42,114 bases of DNA from Thiobacillus denitrificans (GTDB taxonomy: Bacteria; Pseudomonadota; Gammaproteobacteria; Burkholderiales; Thiobacillaceae), in NCBI GenBank assembly GCA_002343685.1, contig DDRS01000043.1:17419-59532 (forward strand), written 5' to 3'. Of this stretch, positions 8,733-18,173 are shown piece by piece (positions within the stretch are counted from its first letter, which is position 1; every line of letters begins with the position of its first letter). Position numbers and translations under genes: made by a program. A model generated the notes under the pieces. That model did no database searches. It was not told the origin of the DNA and saw only the letters and a list, made by a program, of their open reading frames with translations.

Positions 8733-9745
8733 ACAACGCACTGCATAATCATGACGTGTCGACCTCGCTGGCGCTGGAGCGTCGCGTGCGCATGCTGCGC
8801 ACGGCCATGGGGCCGGACATCGCCAAGGCTTTGGACGACCCCGACGTGGTGGAGGTCATGCTGAATCCGGACGGTCTGCTGTGGGTGGATCGGCTGGGCA
8901 GCGGTCGCGAACCGCTGGGCATCCGCTTCACACCCGCCGACGGCGAGCGCATCATCCGCCTGGTCGCTGCGCATGTGTGCGCCGAGGTGCATGCGGGCAA
9001 GCCGCTGCTGTCCGCCGAGTTGCCGGAGACGGGCGAACGTTTCGAGGGTGCGCTGCCACCGGTGACGCCGGGGCCGGTCTTCGCGCTGAGGAAGCGCGCG
9101 GTCGGCTTGATCCGGCTCGACGCCTACGTGGCCGACGGCATCCTGACCGAGGCTCAGGCGGAATTTCTGCGTAACGCGGTGTGCGCGCGCCAGAACATCC
9201 TGATCGCGGGCGGCACCAGCACCGGCAAGACCACGCTGGCCAACGCTCTGCTTGACGAAATCGCCGCCACCGGCGACCGCGTGATCGTGTTGGAAGACAC
9301 GGTGGAGCTGCAATGCACGTCACGCGACCATGTGCCGCTGCGCACTCGTGCCGGCATCGTGACCATGGCCGAGCTGGTGCGCTCGACCCTGCGGCTGCGC
9401 CCGGACCGCATCGTCGTGGGTGAGGTGCGCGGCGCCGAAGCTCTGGACTTGCTCAAGGCTTGGGGCACGGGCCATCCGGGCGGTATCGCCACCGTTCATG
9501 CCGGTTCCGCTGCGGGCGCGTTGCTGCGCCTGGAACAACTGATCCTCGAAGTCGCCATGACGCCACCACGCGCGCTGATCGCGGAAGCGGTCAACGTCAT
9601 CGTCTACATCGCCGGTCGCGGCCATGCGCGCCGCGTGCAGGAAATCGCCTGCGTCACCGGCTTCGACAGCCGCGGCTACCAGCTCAGTAGCGAGCTGATG
9701 CATTTCACCCCATCCCTTTCCTCAACCACCGGAGAACCGTCATGA
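8729..9745 (+). CDS. trbB: Conjugal transfer ATPase TrbB (VirB11 family)
   Basis: Cytoplasmic hexameric secretion ATPase that powers pilus assembly and substrate transfer; 338 aa. An N-terminal domain (about 1-130) is followed by Walker A GGTSTGKTT (about 160-168), an Asp box (VIVLEDTVELQC), Walker B-like DRIVVGEVRGAEALDLL and a His box (GHPGGIATVHAGSA). All landmarks of VirB11-type ATPases are present. It overlaps both flanking genes by 4 bp. Confidence 0.95.
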   Translation: MNNALHNHDVSTSLALERRVRMLRTAMGPDIAKALDDPDVVEVMLNPDGLLWVDRLGSGREPLGIRFTPADGERIIRLVAAHVCAEVHAGKPLLSAELPETGERFEGALPPVTPGPVFALRKRAVGLIRLDAYVADGILTEAQAEFLRNAVCARQNILIAGGTSTGKTTLANALLDEIAATGDRVIVLEDTVELQCTSRDHVPLRTRAGIVTMAELVRSTLRLRPDRIVVGEVRGAEALDLLKAWGTGHPGGIATVHAGSAAGALLRLEQLILEVAMTPPRALIAEAVNVIVYIAGRGHARRVQEIACVTGFDSRGYQLSSELMHFTPSLSSTTGEPS

Positions 9746-10071
9746 CGACTTCACGCATTTCCGTAAAACCTGCCTTGCAATTAGTGGCTCTCGCCGCCCT
9801 GCTGGCCATCACCATTCCCGCGCACGCAGCAGGCTCGAACATGCCATGGGAAGCCCCGTTGCAATCCCTGCTGGATTCGATCCAGGGGCCGGTGGCCCGC
9901 ATCATTGCGGTGATCATCATCATTACCACCGGATTGACGCTGGCATTCGGCGACACCAGCGGCGGCTTCCGCAAGCTGGTGCAGATCGTGTTCGGTCTGT
10001 CGATCGCATTCGCCGCGTCATCGTTCTTCCTGACCTTTTTCAGTTTCAGCGGCGGAGCGGTGCTGGCATGA
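9742..10071 (+). CDS. trbC: Conjugative pilin precursor TrbC (VirB2 family)
   Basis: 109-aa precursor of the conjugative pilus subunit. A signal peptide (about 1-30, cleavage near AHA-AG) is followed by two hydrophobic helices (about 52-70 and 80-105) joined by a short polar loop with GDTSGG, the usual VirB2/TrbC layout. In RP4 the pilin is cyclised after processing; whether this one is cannot be read from sequence. The start overlaps trbB by 4 bp and the stop overlaps trbD by 4 bp. Confidence 0.9.
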   Translation: MTTSRISVKPALQLVALAALLAITIPAHAAGSNMPWEAPLQSLLDSIQGPVARIIAVIIIITTGLTLAFGDTSGGFRKLVQIVFGLSIAFAASSFFLTFFSFSGGAVLA

Positions 10072-10340
10072 ACACGTCAAGCGCTGATACAGCCGGCTTC
10101 GAGGTGCCGCTGCATCGCTCGTTGACCGAACCGATTCTGCTGGGTGGCGCACCGCGCACCATGGCGATTGCCAACGGCACGCTGGCCGCCGCCGTGGGAC
10201 TCGGGCTGCAACTATGGTTGCCCGGCATGGTGCTGTGGATCGTCGGGCACTCGCTGGCCGTGTGGGGCGCGCGATTGGATGCGCAATTCATGGCCGTGTT
10301 CGCGCGGCACATCAAGCACCGGCAGCTGCTGGACGTGTGA
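10068..10340 (+). CDS. trbD: Conjugal transfer protein TrbD (VirB3 family)
   Basis: 90-aa inner-membrane protein. The N-terminal stretch VPLHRSLTEPILLGGAPR is the conserved VirB3/TrbD signature, followed by one or two hydrophobic segments (about 38-70) and a basic end. It probably supports pilus assembly together with TrbE, the next gene. ATG 10068 overlaps the trbC stop by 4 bp; longer upstream frames are not plausible. Confidence 0.9.
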   Translation: MNTSSADTAGFEVPLHRSLTEPILLGGAPRTMAIANGTLAAAVGLGLQLWLPGMVLWIVGHSLAVWGARLDAQFMAVFARHIKHRQLLDV

Positions 10341-10350
10341 GGACGATCCC

Positions 10351-12789
10351 ATGATGCACCTTGCCGAATATCACAAGCGCCCCACGTTGCTGGCCGATTG
10401 GCTGCCTTGGGCCGGACTGGTCGCGCCGGGCGTCGTGTTGAACAAGGATGGCTCGTTTCAGCGTACGGCACGGTTTCGCGGGCCGGATCTGGACAGCGCT
10501 ACGCAGGGCGAACTGGTCGCGACCTCTGCGCGATTGAACAACGCACTGCGTCGGCTTGGATCGGGTTGGGCTTTGTTCGTGGAAGCCGAGCGGCGCGTAG
10601 CCGCTAACTATCCGGGGTCGGTGTTCCCCGAGCCGCTGTCCTGGCTGGTCGATGAAGAACGCAGGGCGGCTTTCGAGGAAATCGATAGCCACTTCGAGAG
10701 CAAATACCACCTGACGCTGCTTTATCTGCCGCCCGAGGAATCGACGGCCCGCGCCGCGAAGCTGCTGTATGAGAACAGCAAGGTCGAAGGCGTGGACTGG
10801 CGCGAACGGCTGGAGGGCTTCGTGTCGGAAACCGAACGCTTCTTCGGCTTGCTCGAAGGGGTAATGCCGGAAATCGCGTGGCTCGACGATGGTCAGACAC
10901 TGACCTATCTGCATGCCTGCGTATCCACCCGTCCGCATCCGGTGGCCGTGCCCGAGGTGCCGATGCACCTCGATGCGCTGCTGGCCGATGAGCCGTTGAC
11001 CGGTGGCCTTGCGCCCATGCTTGGCGCGCAACACCTGCGCGTGGTGTCGGTGCGTGGCTTCCCGACTTCGACCTGGCCTGGCTTGCTTGACGACCTCAAC
11101 CGCCTGGGCTTTGCCTACCGCTGGAGCACACGCTTCCTGTGCCTCGACAAGGCTGATGCCGAGAAGGAATTGAGCCGCTTGCGCCGGCAATGGTTCGCCA
11201 AACGCAAGAACATCGTCGCGCTGCTGCGCGAAACCATCTTCCAGCAGGAAAGTCCGCTGGTCGATTCCGATGCGTCGAACAAGGCGGCGGACGCCGACGC
11301 TGCTCTCCAGGAACTGGGCAGCGATCAGGTGTCTTTCGGCTATGTCACCGCCACTGTCACCGTGCTCGACTCCGACGCGACCGCTGCCGACGAAAAACTC
11401 CGTGCAATCGAGCGAACGATTCAGGGCCGTGGCTTCGTGACGATCCCCGAGACCCTGAATGCGGTCGATGCCTGGCTGTCGTCGATTCCGGGACACGCCT
11501 ACGCCAACGTACGCCAACCCATCGTTTCGACCCTGAACCTCGCGCACATGATGCCGGTCTCCGCCGTCTGGGCCGGGCAGGAGCGCAATGCGCATCTCGA
11601 CGGCCCACCGCTGATCGTGACGCGCACCGATGGCGCGACGCCGTTCCGGCTGGTCACGCACATTGGCGACGTGGGCAACACCCTGGTGGTCGGCCCCATC
11701 GGCATGGGCAAGTCGGTGCTGCTGGCGACGCTCGCCTTGCAGTTCCGCCGCTATGCCGGATCGCGCATCTTCGCCTTCGACATGGGGCGCTCGATTCGCG
11801 CCACCGTGCTCGGACTTGGCGGTGAGCACTATGACCTGGGTGCGGACGGTGCCATGGCCTTCCAGCCGCTGGCCCGCATCGACCAGGACAGCTACCGCGC
11901 CTGGGCGGCCGAATGGGTCCAAGGCCTGTTGATTCACGAAGGCGTGGTTGTCGGGCCGACCGAGAAGGAGTCCGTGTGGTCGGCACTGAACAGTCTCGCC
12001 AGCGCGCCGTGTGAACAGCGCACCCTGACTGGATTATCCGTACTGCTGCAGTCGAATGCACTGCGTCAGGCGCTGCAACCCTACGTGCTGGGCGGTGCAC
12101 ACGGCAGACTGCTCGATGCCGACCATGACCAGCTCGGTGTCGCCGACGTGCAAGCGTTCGAGATGGAAGAACTGATGCACAGCAAAGCGGCGGCGCTGTC
12201 GGTACTGCGCTACCTGTTCGCGCGCTTCGAGGAACGACTCGACGGTGCCCCGACATTGTTGATCCTCGACGAAGCCTGGCTGTTCCTCGACGACCCGGTG
12301 TTCGCCGCGCGCATCCGCCAATGGTTGAAGACGCTGCGCAAGAAGAACGTGTCGGTGATCTTCGCGACGCAATCGCTGGCGGACATCAAGGATTCCAGCA
12401 TTGCGCCGGCCATCGTCGAGAGCTGCGTGAGCCGCATCTTCCTGCCCAATCCCCAGGCGACCGAGCCGCAGATTCGCGTCATCTACGAAGGCTTCGGTCT
12501 CAATGCGCGGCAAATCGAGATCGTGGCGACCGCCCAGCCCAAGCGCGACTACTACTACCAGTCGCGGCTCGGCAACCGCGTCTTCGATCTGGGGCTCGGG
12601 CCGGTGACGCTGGCGTTCGCCGGCGCGGCCAGACCTGAAGACCAGCGCGCCATCGACGCCGTTGCCGCGTCGGTGCCGCCGGCGGACTTCGCGGCCGCCT
12701 GGCTGCGCCATCGCGGCCTCGGCTGGGCCGCAGACCTCATCCCGTCCTTCCCGTTCATCCCGACCATTCCCAAGGAGAATCCGTCATGA
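10351..12789 (+). CDS. trbE: Conjugal transfer ATPase TrbE (VirB4 family)
   Basis: Large VirB4-type ATPase of the mating-pair apparatus, 812 aa, normal length. It has an N-terminal CagE/TrbE/VirB domain (about 170-400), Walker A GPIGMGKSV near residue 448, Walker B TLLILDEAWLFLDD near 635, then IFATQSLADI. I chose ATG 10351 (MMHLAEYHKRP), 10 bp after the trbD stop with GAGGA just upstream; the frame is open further left but reads through trbD in another frame. The stop overlaps trbJ by 4 bp. Confidence 0.95.
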   Translation: MMHLAEYHKRPTLLADWLPWAGLVAPGVVLNKDGSFQRTARFRGPDLDSATQGELVATSARLNNALRRLGSGWALFVEAERRVAANYPGSVFPEPLSWLVDEERRAAFEEIDSHFESKYHLTLLYLPPEESTARAAKLLYENSKVEGVDWRERLEGFVSETERFFGLLEGVMPEIAWLDDGQTLTYLHACVSTRPHPVAVPEVPMHLDALLADEPLTGGLAPMLGAQHLRVVSVRGFPTSTWPGLLDDLNRLGFAYRWSTRFLCLDKADAEKELSRLRRQWFAKRKNIVALLRETIFQQESPLVDSDASNKAADADAALQELGSDQVSFGYVTATVTVLDSDATAADEKLRAIERTIQGRGFVTIPETLNAVDAWLSSIPGHAYANVRQPIVSTLNLAHMMPVSAVWAGQERNAHLDGPPLIVTRTDGATPFRLVTHIGDVGNTLVVGPIGMGKSVLLATLALQFRRYAGSRIFAFDMGRSIRATVLGLGGEHYDLGADGAMAFQPLARIDQDSYRAWAAEWVQGLLIHEGVVVGPTEKESVWSALNSLASAPCEQRTLTGLSVLLQSNALRQALQPYVLGGAHGRLLDADHDQLGVADVQAFEMEELMHSKAAALSVLRYLFARFEERLDGAPTLLILDEAWLFLDDPVFAARIRQWLKTLRKKNVSVIFATQSLADIKDSSIAPAIVESCVSRIFLPNPQATEPQIRVIYEGFGLNARQIEIVATAQPKRDYYYQSRLGNRVFDLGLGPVTLAFAGAARPEDQRAIDAVAASVPPADFAAAWLRHRGLGWAADLIPSFPFIPTIPKENPS

Positions 12790-13514
12790 AGAGGACCCTG
12801 CCTGCCCTCGCCGCCGCCATGCTCATGACCGTGATGCCTGCAGCACAGGCGCAATGGGTGGTGATCGATCCGGCCAATCTGGTGCAGAACATCCTGACCG
12901 CCGCCCGTACTCTGCAGCAGATCAACAACCAGATCCAGCAACTGCAGAATGAAGCGCAGATGCTGACCAACCAGGCGAAGAACCTGACCAGCCTCCCCTT
13001 CAGCGCGCTCAATCAACTGCAATCCGCACTGTCCGCGACGAACCAGCTGCTGCAGCAGGCGCAAGGGCTGTCATTGAATCTGACTCAGATGGAGACCCAG
13101 TTCGCGCAGCTCTATCCCGCTGCCTACACCGCCTCGACCCCGGCAAACCAGATGGCGCTCGACGCCAGCCAGCGTTGGCAGAACGCACTGGAGGCGCTAC
13201 GCACCGCGACCGAGGTGCAGTCGCAGTCGGTGCAGAACTTCGCCTCCGACGAGCAGACCTTGTCCGCCCTCGTGAACAGCAGCCAGTCGGCGGTGGGCGC
13301 CTTGCAGGCCACCCAGGCGACGAACCAGTTGCTCGCCTTGCAGGCCCGGCAGGCGATCCAGGCGCAGCAGCTCCAGGTCACGCAAGACCGCGCCGTCGCT
13401 CTCGAACAGGCGCGTCAGGTCGCGGTGCATGCGCGTGCCGCCGAGGTGCGCAAGCGTTTCCATGGCACCGGCACACCGTACTCGCCATCCCCCGTCAACT
13501 TCTACGGCAACTGA
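12786..13514 (+). CDS. trbJ: Conjugal transfer protein TrbJ (VirB5 family)
   Basis: 242-aa periplasmic/pilus-associated protein. It has a Sec signal peptide (about 1-22, cleavage after AQA) and then a long Gln-rich, coiled-coil-prone helix (QQINNQIQQLQNEAQML) typical of TrbJ/VirB5, which aids pilus assembly and host contact. The C-terminus carries RKRFHGTGTPYSPSP, a motif repeated in the tail of the next protein. It overlaps trbE by 4 bp and ends 9 bp before the lipoprotein gene. Confidence 0.92.
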   Translation: MKRTLPALAAAMLMTVMPAAQAQWVVIDPANLVQNILTAARTLQQINNQIQQLQNEAQMLTNQAKNLTSLPFSALNQLQSALSATNQLLQQAQGLSLNLTQMETQFAQLYPAAYTASTPANQMALDASQRWQNALEALRTATEVQSQSVQNFASDEQTLSALVNSSQSAVGALQATQATNQLLALQARQAIQAQQLQVTQDRAVALEQARQVAVHARAAEVRKRFHGTGTPYSPSPVNFYGN

Positions 13515-13523
13515 GGAACCCAT

Positions 13524-13787
13524 ATGAAAACCCTCCTGACCACCCTCGCCTGCACCCTGCTGCTCGCCGCCTGCAACAAGCCGGCACCCACCGACTCGGT
13601 CGAATCGCTGCTGGCGAATCCCGAGCGCCTGAAGGAAGTCCGCGCGCAGTGCAAGGCCAACCACGATAAGGCGGGCGATGCCCTGTGCAACAGGGCGAGT
13701 GAGGCCACGCGGCGGCGCTTCATGGGCAGCGGCACGCCGTACACGCCCGCGCCACCGGCCGCACCCGCTTCCGCAGCGAAAGACTGA
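13524..13787 (+). CDS. EexN/TrbK-like entry-exclusion lipoprotein
   Basis: 87-aa predicted lipoprotein with signal peptide and lipobox LLAAC (Cys near residue 17). The mature part has SVESLLANPERLKEV, two further cysteines (C at about 44 and 57) and a basic RRRF motif, as in EexN-family proteins. In many trb operons the gene between trbJ and trbL encodes the entry-exclusion factor that blocks redundant uptake by donor cells. The tail RRFMGSGTPYTPAP closely matches the end of TrbJ. Exclusion function is inferred from family and position. Confidence 0.8.
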   Translation: MKTLLTTLACTLLLAACNKPAPTDSVESLLANPERLKEVRAQCKANHDKAGDALCNRASEATRRRFMGSGTPYTPAPPAAPASAAKD

Positions 13788-13790
13788 GCC

Positions 13791-15149
13791 ATGAACGATC
13801 TGTCGGTCATCGACCACTTCCTCGATGTCTTCTCGCACTACATCGACTCGGGTTTCGGCCTGCTGCATAACGAAGTGGCGTTCCTCACCGCGACGTTGGT
13901 GGTGATCGACATGACGTTGGCCGGGCTGTTCTGGGCCATGGGCGGCGAGGACGTAATCGGCAGGCTGATCAAGAAGACGCTCTATGTCGGCGCGTTCGCG
14001 TTCATCATCGGCAACTTCAACAACCTGGCAGGCATCCTGTTCAATTCGTTTGCCGGACTCGGGCTGGTGGCGTCGGGTTCCACGCTGACGCAGGCGCAGT
14101 TTCTGCAGCCGGGCCACCTGGCCAAGGTCGGTGTCGATGCGGCGCAACCCATCATGGCGCAGATCAGCGACTTGACCGGCTTCCCTGAGGTGTTCGCTAA
14201 CCTCGATGTCATCAGCGTGCTGTTTCTCGCCTGGCTGGTGGTGATCGTGAGCTTCTTCGTACTCGCGGTGCAGCTCTTCGTCACGTTGATCGAATTCAAG
14301 CTGACCACGCTCGCGGGCTTCGTGCTGGTGCCGTTCGCGTTGTGGAACAAGACCGCATTCCTCGCCGAGCGGGTGCTGGGCAACGTGGTGTCATCGGGCA
14401 TCAAGGTGCTGGTGCTGGCGGTGATCGTCGGCATCGGCACGGGACTGTTTGCACAGTTTCAAACACCGCCCGGCACCGAACCCTCCATCGACCTGGCGCT
14501 GACCATCATGCTCGCTTCACTGGCGATGCTGGGACTCGGGATCTTCGGGCCGGGGATTGCCACCGGGCTGGTGTCCGGCGCACCGCAGCTCGGTGCGGGT
14601 GCGGCGGCCGGCACGGCGCTGGGGGCTGCTGGTTTGGCGGTGGCCGGTGGCGCGGCTATCGCGACGGGTGGCGCGGCGGTGGCCACTGGCGCACGCATGG
14701 TGCCGGGCGCTGCGCGCGCGGCCATCGGTAGCGCTGCATCGGCCGGGCGTGCGAGCAGCTCAATGGCAAGCGGCGCGAAAACCGCCTACCAGGCTGGCGC
14801 CGCGGCATCGGGTGGCGGTGGAGTTCGTGCTGCTGGCGCAGGCCTTGCCAATGTGGCCAAGAGTGGTGCCGGGGCCGTCGGCCAGCGCGTCGCCGCGAGT
14901 GCCAAGGCGGTCAAGGATCGCGTAGCCAATTTCGTCGAGGAAGCTGCTGCGCCTGCGGCCGCGAGTTCTACCGAATCGGCCGATTCGACCGAAGCCAAGC
15001 CATCAACAGCGGAGCCCGCCTGGGCCAAACAAATGCGCCGCAAACAGCAGGTGAGCCATGCGGCCACCACGGCGGCGCACACTCTGCGCTCGGGCGATCA
15101 CGGCGGCAGCGGTGCCAGTCCGAGCCTGCGCGACGATTCGAACCACTAA
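13791..15149 (+). CDS. trbL: Conjugal transfer protein TrbL (VirB6 family)
   Basis: 452-aa polytopic inner-membrane channel component. The N-terminal ~260 residues contain about six hydrophobic helices. The following ~190 residues are an Ala/Gly/Ser-rich, low-complexity tail (AAGTALGAAGLAVAGGAAIA...), ending polar. This two-part architecture is standard for TrbL. It starts 3 bp after the EexN-like gene and ends 23 bp before trbF. Confidence 0.93.
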   Translation: MNDLSVIDHFLDVFSHYIDSGFGLLHNEVAFLTATLVVIDMTLAGLFWAMGGEDVIGRLIKKTLYVGAFAFIIGNFNNLAGILFNSFAGLGLVASGSTLTQAQFLQPGHLAKVGVDAAQPIMAQISDLTGFPEVFANLDVISVLFLAWLVVIVSFFVLAVQLFVTLIEFKLTTLAGFVLVPFALWNKTAFLAERVLGNVVSSGIKVLVLAVIVGIGTGLFAQFQTPPGTEPSIDLALTIMLASLAMLGLGIFGPGIATGLVSGAPQLGAGAAAGTALGAAGLAVAGGAAIATGGAAVATGARMVPGAARAAIGSAASAGRASSSMASGAKTAYQAGAAASGGGGVRAAGAGLANVAKSGAGAVGQRVAASAKAVKDRVANFVEEAAAPAAASSTESADSTEAKPSTAEPAWAKQMRRKQQVSHAATTAAHTLRSGDHGGSGASPSLRDDSNH

Positions 15150-15172
15150 GGAAGTTTAACGGAGATCAGTTC

Positions 15173-15880
15173 ATGCGATTCAAACGACCCCAGGTGAAGT
15201 ACTCGGAAACGCTCGAGCCCGTCACCCCATACCAAGCTGCCGCACAGGTCTGGGACCAGCGCATCGGCAGTGCGCGCGTGCAGGCGAAGAACTGGCGACT
15301 GATGGCCTTCGGCTGCCTGTCGCTTGCCTTGCTGATGGCTGGGGGGCTGGTGTGGCGGTCGGCACAGTCCATCGTCACGCCGTATGTGGTCGAAGTGGCC
15401 ACCGGCGGCCAGGTGCGCGCGGTGGGCGAAGCCGCCACGCCGTACAAGCCGAACGATGCGCAGATCGCCTACCACCTGGCGCGCTTCCTCACCGACGTGC
15501 GCTCGCTGTCGATCGATCCCATCGTGGTGCGGCAGAACTGGCTCGAAGCCTACAACTACACCACGGATACAGGCGCGGCCACACTGAACGACTATGCGCG
15601 CAGCAACGATCCGTTCGCGCGCATCGGGCAGAGCTCGACAGCCGTGGAGATCACCAGCGTGGTGCGCGCCAGCCCGTCGTCGTTCCAGGTGCGCTGGATC
15701 GAGCGCACCTATGTGAACGGTTCACCTTCTGGCACCGAGCGCTGGACGGCTGTGCTGTCCATCGTACTGCAACCGCCGCGCACCGAAGAGCGGCTGCGCA
15801 AGAACCCGCTGGGAATTTATGTCAACGGCCTGTCCTGGAGCCGTGAACTCGACGCAACCGAAGGAACCCCAAAACCATGA
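15173..15880 (+). CDS. trbF: Conjugal transfer protein TrbF (VirB8 family)
   Basis: 235-aa bitopic inner-membrane assembly factor. It has a cytoplasmic N-terminus (MRFKRPQVKYSETLEPVTPYQAA...), one TM at about 43-62, then a periplasmic VirB8-like domain with SIDPIVVRQNWLEAYNYTT and the RWTAVLSIVLQPPRTEE strand region. It connects the inner and outer membrane parts of the channel. ATG 15173 has GGAGAT upstream. The stop overlaps trbG by 4 bp. Confidence 0.93.
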   Translation: MRFKRPQVKYSETLEPVTPYQAAAQVWDQRIGSARVQAKNWRLMAFGCLSLALLMAGGLVWRSAQSIVTPYVVEVATGGQVRAVGEAATPYKPNDAQIAYHLARFLTDVRSLSIDPIVVRQNWLEAYNYTTDTGAATLNDYARSNDPFARIGQSSTAVEITSVVRASPSSFQVRWIERTYVNGSPSGTERWTAVLSIVLQPPRTEERLRKNPLGIYVNGLSWSRELDATEGTPKP

Positions 15881-16890
15881 AAACCCAAATCCGTATTTAC
15901 GCTTTGCCGTTGATCCTGAGCGCCACCTTGGTGACTTTCACCGGCTGCGCCACACACGGCAAGCTGCCGCCGGACATCACGCTGGACGAACCCATCGCGG
16001 CGCACGTGCTGCCGGAATTGCCCAAACCCATCGAGGTGGTCGAAATGCCGAAACCACTTCCGCTGCCCGAACAGTTGAAGCCGCTGGCGAGCTCGCCAGA
16101 GGACAAGCCAGTCGCCGAATCGCCCGACGAGAAGGTTCGTGTGGCGCGCGCCAATGCCGAAGCCCGCGTGGCCCCCAGCCGCGAAGGCTATATAAACGCG
16201 ATCCAGGTCTGGCCCTATACGGACGGCGCGCTGTATCAGCTCTACACCAGTCCGGGGCGTGTCACTGTTATCACCTTGCAGGAGGGTGAGGAACTGGTGA
16301 CGGTCTCGGCCGGCGACACCGTGCGCTGGATCGTGGGCGATACCGCGAGCGGCGTGGGTGCCAGTCTGCGCGTGAACATCCTCGTGAAGCCCACGCGCGT
16401 CGGCTTGAAGACAAACCTGGTCATCACCACCAACCGCCGCACCTACCTACTCGAACTATCTTCGACACCGCAGGCGTGGATGGCATCGGCATCGTGGGAC
16501 TACCCGAAGGACCGCATGCTGGCCTTGCAGAAGCAGGCGCAGCAGGCTCAGGCGGCAGCGCCGGTAGACTCGGGCTTGTCGCTGGAGCAGATCAAGTTCC
16601 GCTACGCCATCTCCGGTGACAGCCCACCGTGGAAGCCGTTGCGCGCGTTCGATGACGGCGAGCGGGTCTATATCCAGTTCCCCGCCGGCATCGCGCAGGG
16701 CGAGCTGCCACCGCTATTCGTGATCGGGCAGCAGGGCGATGGCCAGCTCGTGAACTACCGCTTCCATTCGCCGTATTACATCGTGGATCGGCTGTTCGGT
16801 GCGGCCGAGTTGCGGCTGGGTGCGGACAAGGCCGCCGTGGTGCGCATCGAGCGCACCGATGGCGTGGGCAGCATGGCGCGGAGGTATTGA
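15877..16890 (+). CDS. trbG: Conjugal transfer protein TrbG (VirB9 family), lipoprotein
   Basis: 337-aa outer-membrane core component. A signal peptide with lipobox TFTGC (Cys near residue 23) is followed by a Pro-rich linker (KPIEVVEMPKPLPLPEQLKP). A VirB9-like beta-domain then begins near residue 105 (GYINAIQVWPYTDGALYQLY) and ends with a YYIVDRLFGAAELRLG C-terminal region that binds TrbI. It overlaps trbF by 4 bp. The trbI start lies 2 bp after its stop. Confidence 0.93.
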   Translation: MKTQIRIYALPLILSATLVTFTGCATHGKLPPDITLDEPIAAHVLPELPKPIEVVEMPKPLPLPEQLKPLASSPEDKPVAESPDEKVRVARANAEARVAPSREGYINAIQVWPYTDGALYQLYTSPGRVTVITLQEGEELVTVSAGDTVRWIVGDTASGVGASLRVNILVKPTRVGLKTNLVITTNRRTYLLELSSTPQAWMASASWDYPKDRMLALQKQAQQAQAAAPVDSGLSLEQIKFRYAISGDSPPWKPLRAFDDGERVYIQFPAGIAQGELPPLFVIGQQGDGQLVNYRFHSPYYIVDRLFGAAELRLGADKAAVVRIERTDGVGSMARRY

Positions 16891-16892
16891 GC

Positions 16893-18173
16893 ATGAGCAT
16901 GTCCGCCACACCGCAGACGCCGCCGACGGGGACAGATAAGGCCGACCCGGACACCTTGGCTCTGCGCGCTTCGCCGCGTCCGGTCACGCGCCTCAATCGG
17001 CGCATGCTGACCATGCTTGCAGGGGCGCTCGGCATCGTCATACTGGGCGCCACACTCTGGTCCTTGCAGCCGCACAAGCGTGAGCGCAACCCGGCCACCG
17101 AGCTGTATAACGTGGATCGCGTCTCACGGGCCGATAGCCTCGACCAGTTGCCAACGGATTATTCCAAGGTGGTGCCAATGGCCAAGCCTGTGGTGCCGAT
17201 GTTGGGTGAGCCATTGCCGGGCGACTTGGGGCCGGCCATCGTGCATGCGCAAAACCACGGGAACACAGGTGCGTACACCCCCGCGCAACCCGGCCGTATC
17301 GCTCAGCCGGGCGATGCCGAGGATGCGGCGCGTTCGTCGGTGTTTTTCCGCAGCAGTAGTACAACAAATGTGACACCGGCAACCACCGTGGCCGCAATCC
17401 AACCCGAGCCGGCATCGGGCAATCAAGCCTTCAATCCCATGGCCTCTGCCTTCGCGTCGGCACAGCCGACCGATCCGACGGCTGTGCAGAATCGGCAGGA
17501 GCAGAAGCAGGCGCTTGTCGCCAATGGCGGCGATACGACCACCCGCAATCCGGCCAGCCTGCAACTACCAGCCTCGCCCTACCAGGTGATGGCGGGCACC
17601 ATCATTCCGGCGGCGCTGGTGACGGGCATCAATTCCGACTTGCCCGGGCAGGTCATCGCCACCGTGACCGAAGCTGTCTACGACACGGCCACGGGGCGCT
17701 ATCTGCTGATCCCGCAGGGTTCGCGACTGGTCGGCCGTTACGACAGCCAAGTGGCATTCGGCCAGCGCCGCGTACTGCTGGTCTGGACTCGGCTAATCTT
17801 GCCCGACACCTCCTCAATCTCGCTGGACAAGCTGCCCGGCATTGACCCGGCCGGCTATGCCGGTCTGGAGGATGGCGTCGATTGGCATTGGGATCGAATC
17901 CTGGCGAGCGCCGCACTGTCCACGCTGCTAGGTGTCGGGGCCGAACTGGCCGCTCCTGACAATGGCGGCAATGGCAACCGAGTGGTGATTGCGGCACGCC
18001 AGAGCGCTCAGGACACCGTGAACCAGGCGGGCCAGGAGATCACCAAGCGCAACCTGAGCATCCAGCCGACGCTGACGATACGGCCGGGCTTTCCGATGCG
18101 GGTGATGGTGAACAAGGATCTGATCCTGCGCCCCTATCAGCCGCTGTTCTTTCAACGAGGGGCATCGCAATGA
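16893..18173 (+). CDS. trbI: Conjugal transfer protein TrbI (VirB10 family)
   Basis: 426-aa energy-sensing channel protein spanning both membranes. It has a short cytoplasmic part, one TM (about 38-55), a Pro/Ala-rich periplasmic linker, and a C-terminal VirB10 domain (from about 225: PYQVMAGTIIPAALVTGINSDLPGQ; YLLIPQGSRLVGRYDS). I prefer ATG 16893, which has GAGG eight bases upstream; TTG 16887 and ATG 16899 are alternatives in the same frame. It overlaps the following DUF2274 gene by 4 bp. Confidence 0.93.
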   Translation: MSMSATPQTPPTGTDKADPDTLALRASPRPVTRLNRRMLTMLAGALGIVILGATLWSLQPHKRERNPATELYNVDRVSRADSLDQLPTDYSKVVPMAKPVVPMLGEPLPGDLGPAIVHAQNHGNTGAYTPAQPGRIAQPGDAEDAARSSVFFRSSSTTNVTPATTVAAIQPEPASGNQAFNPMASAFASAQPTDPTAVQNRQEQKQALVANGGDTTTRNPASLQLPASPYQVMAGTIIPAALVTGINSDLPGQVIATVTEAVYDTATGRYLLIPQGSRLVGRYDSQVAFGQRRVLLVWTRLILPDTSSISLDKLPGIDPAGYAGLEDGVDWHWDRILASAALSTLLGVGAELAAPDNGGNGNRVVIAARQSAQDTVNQAGQEITKRNLSIQPTLTIRPGFPMRVMVNKDLILRPYQPLFFQRGASQ

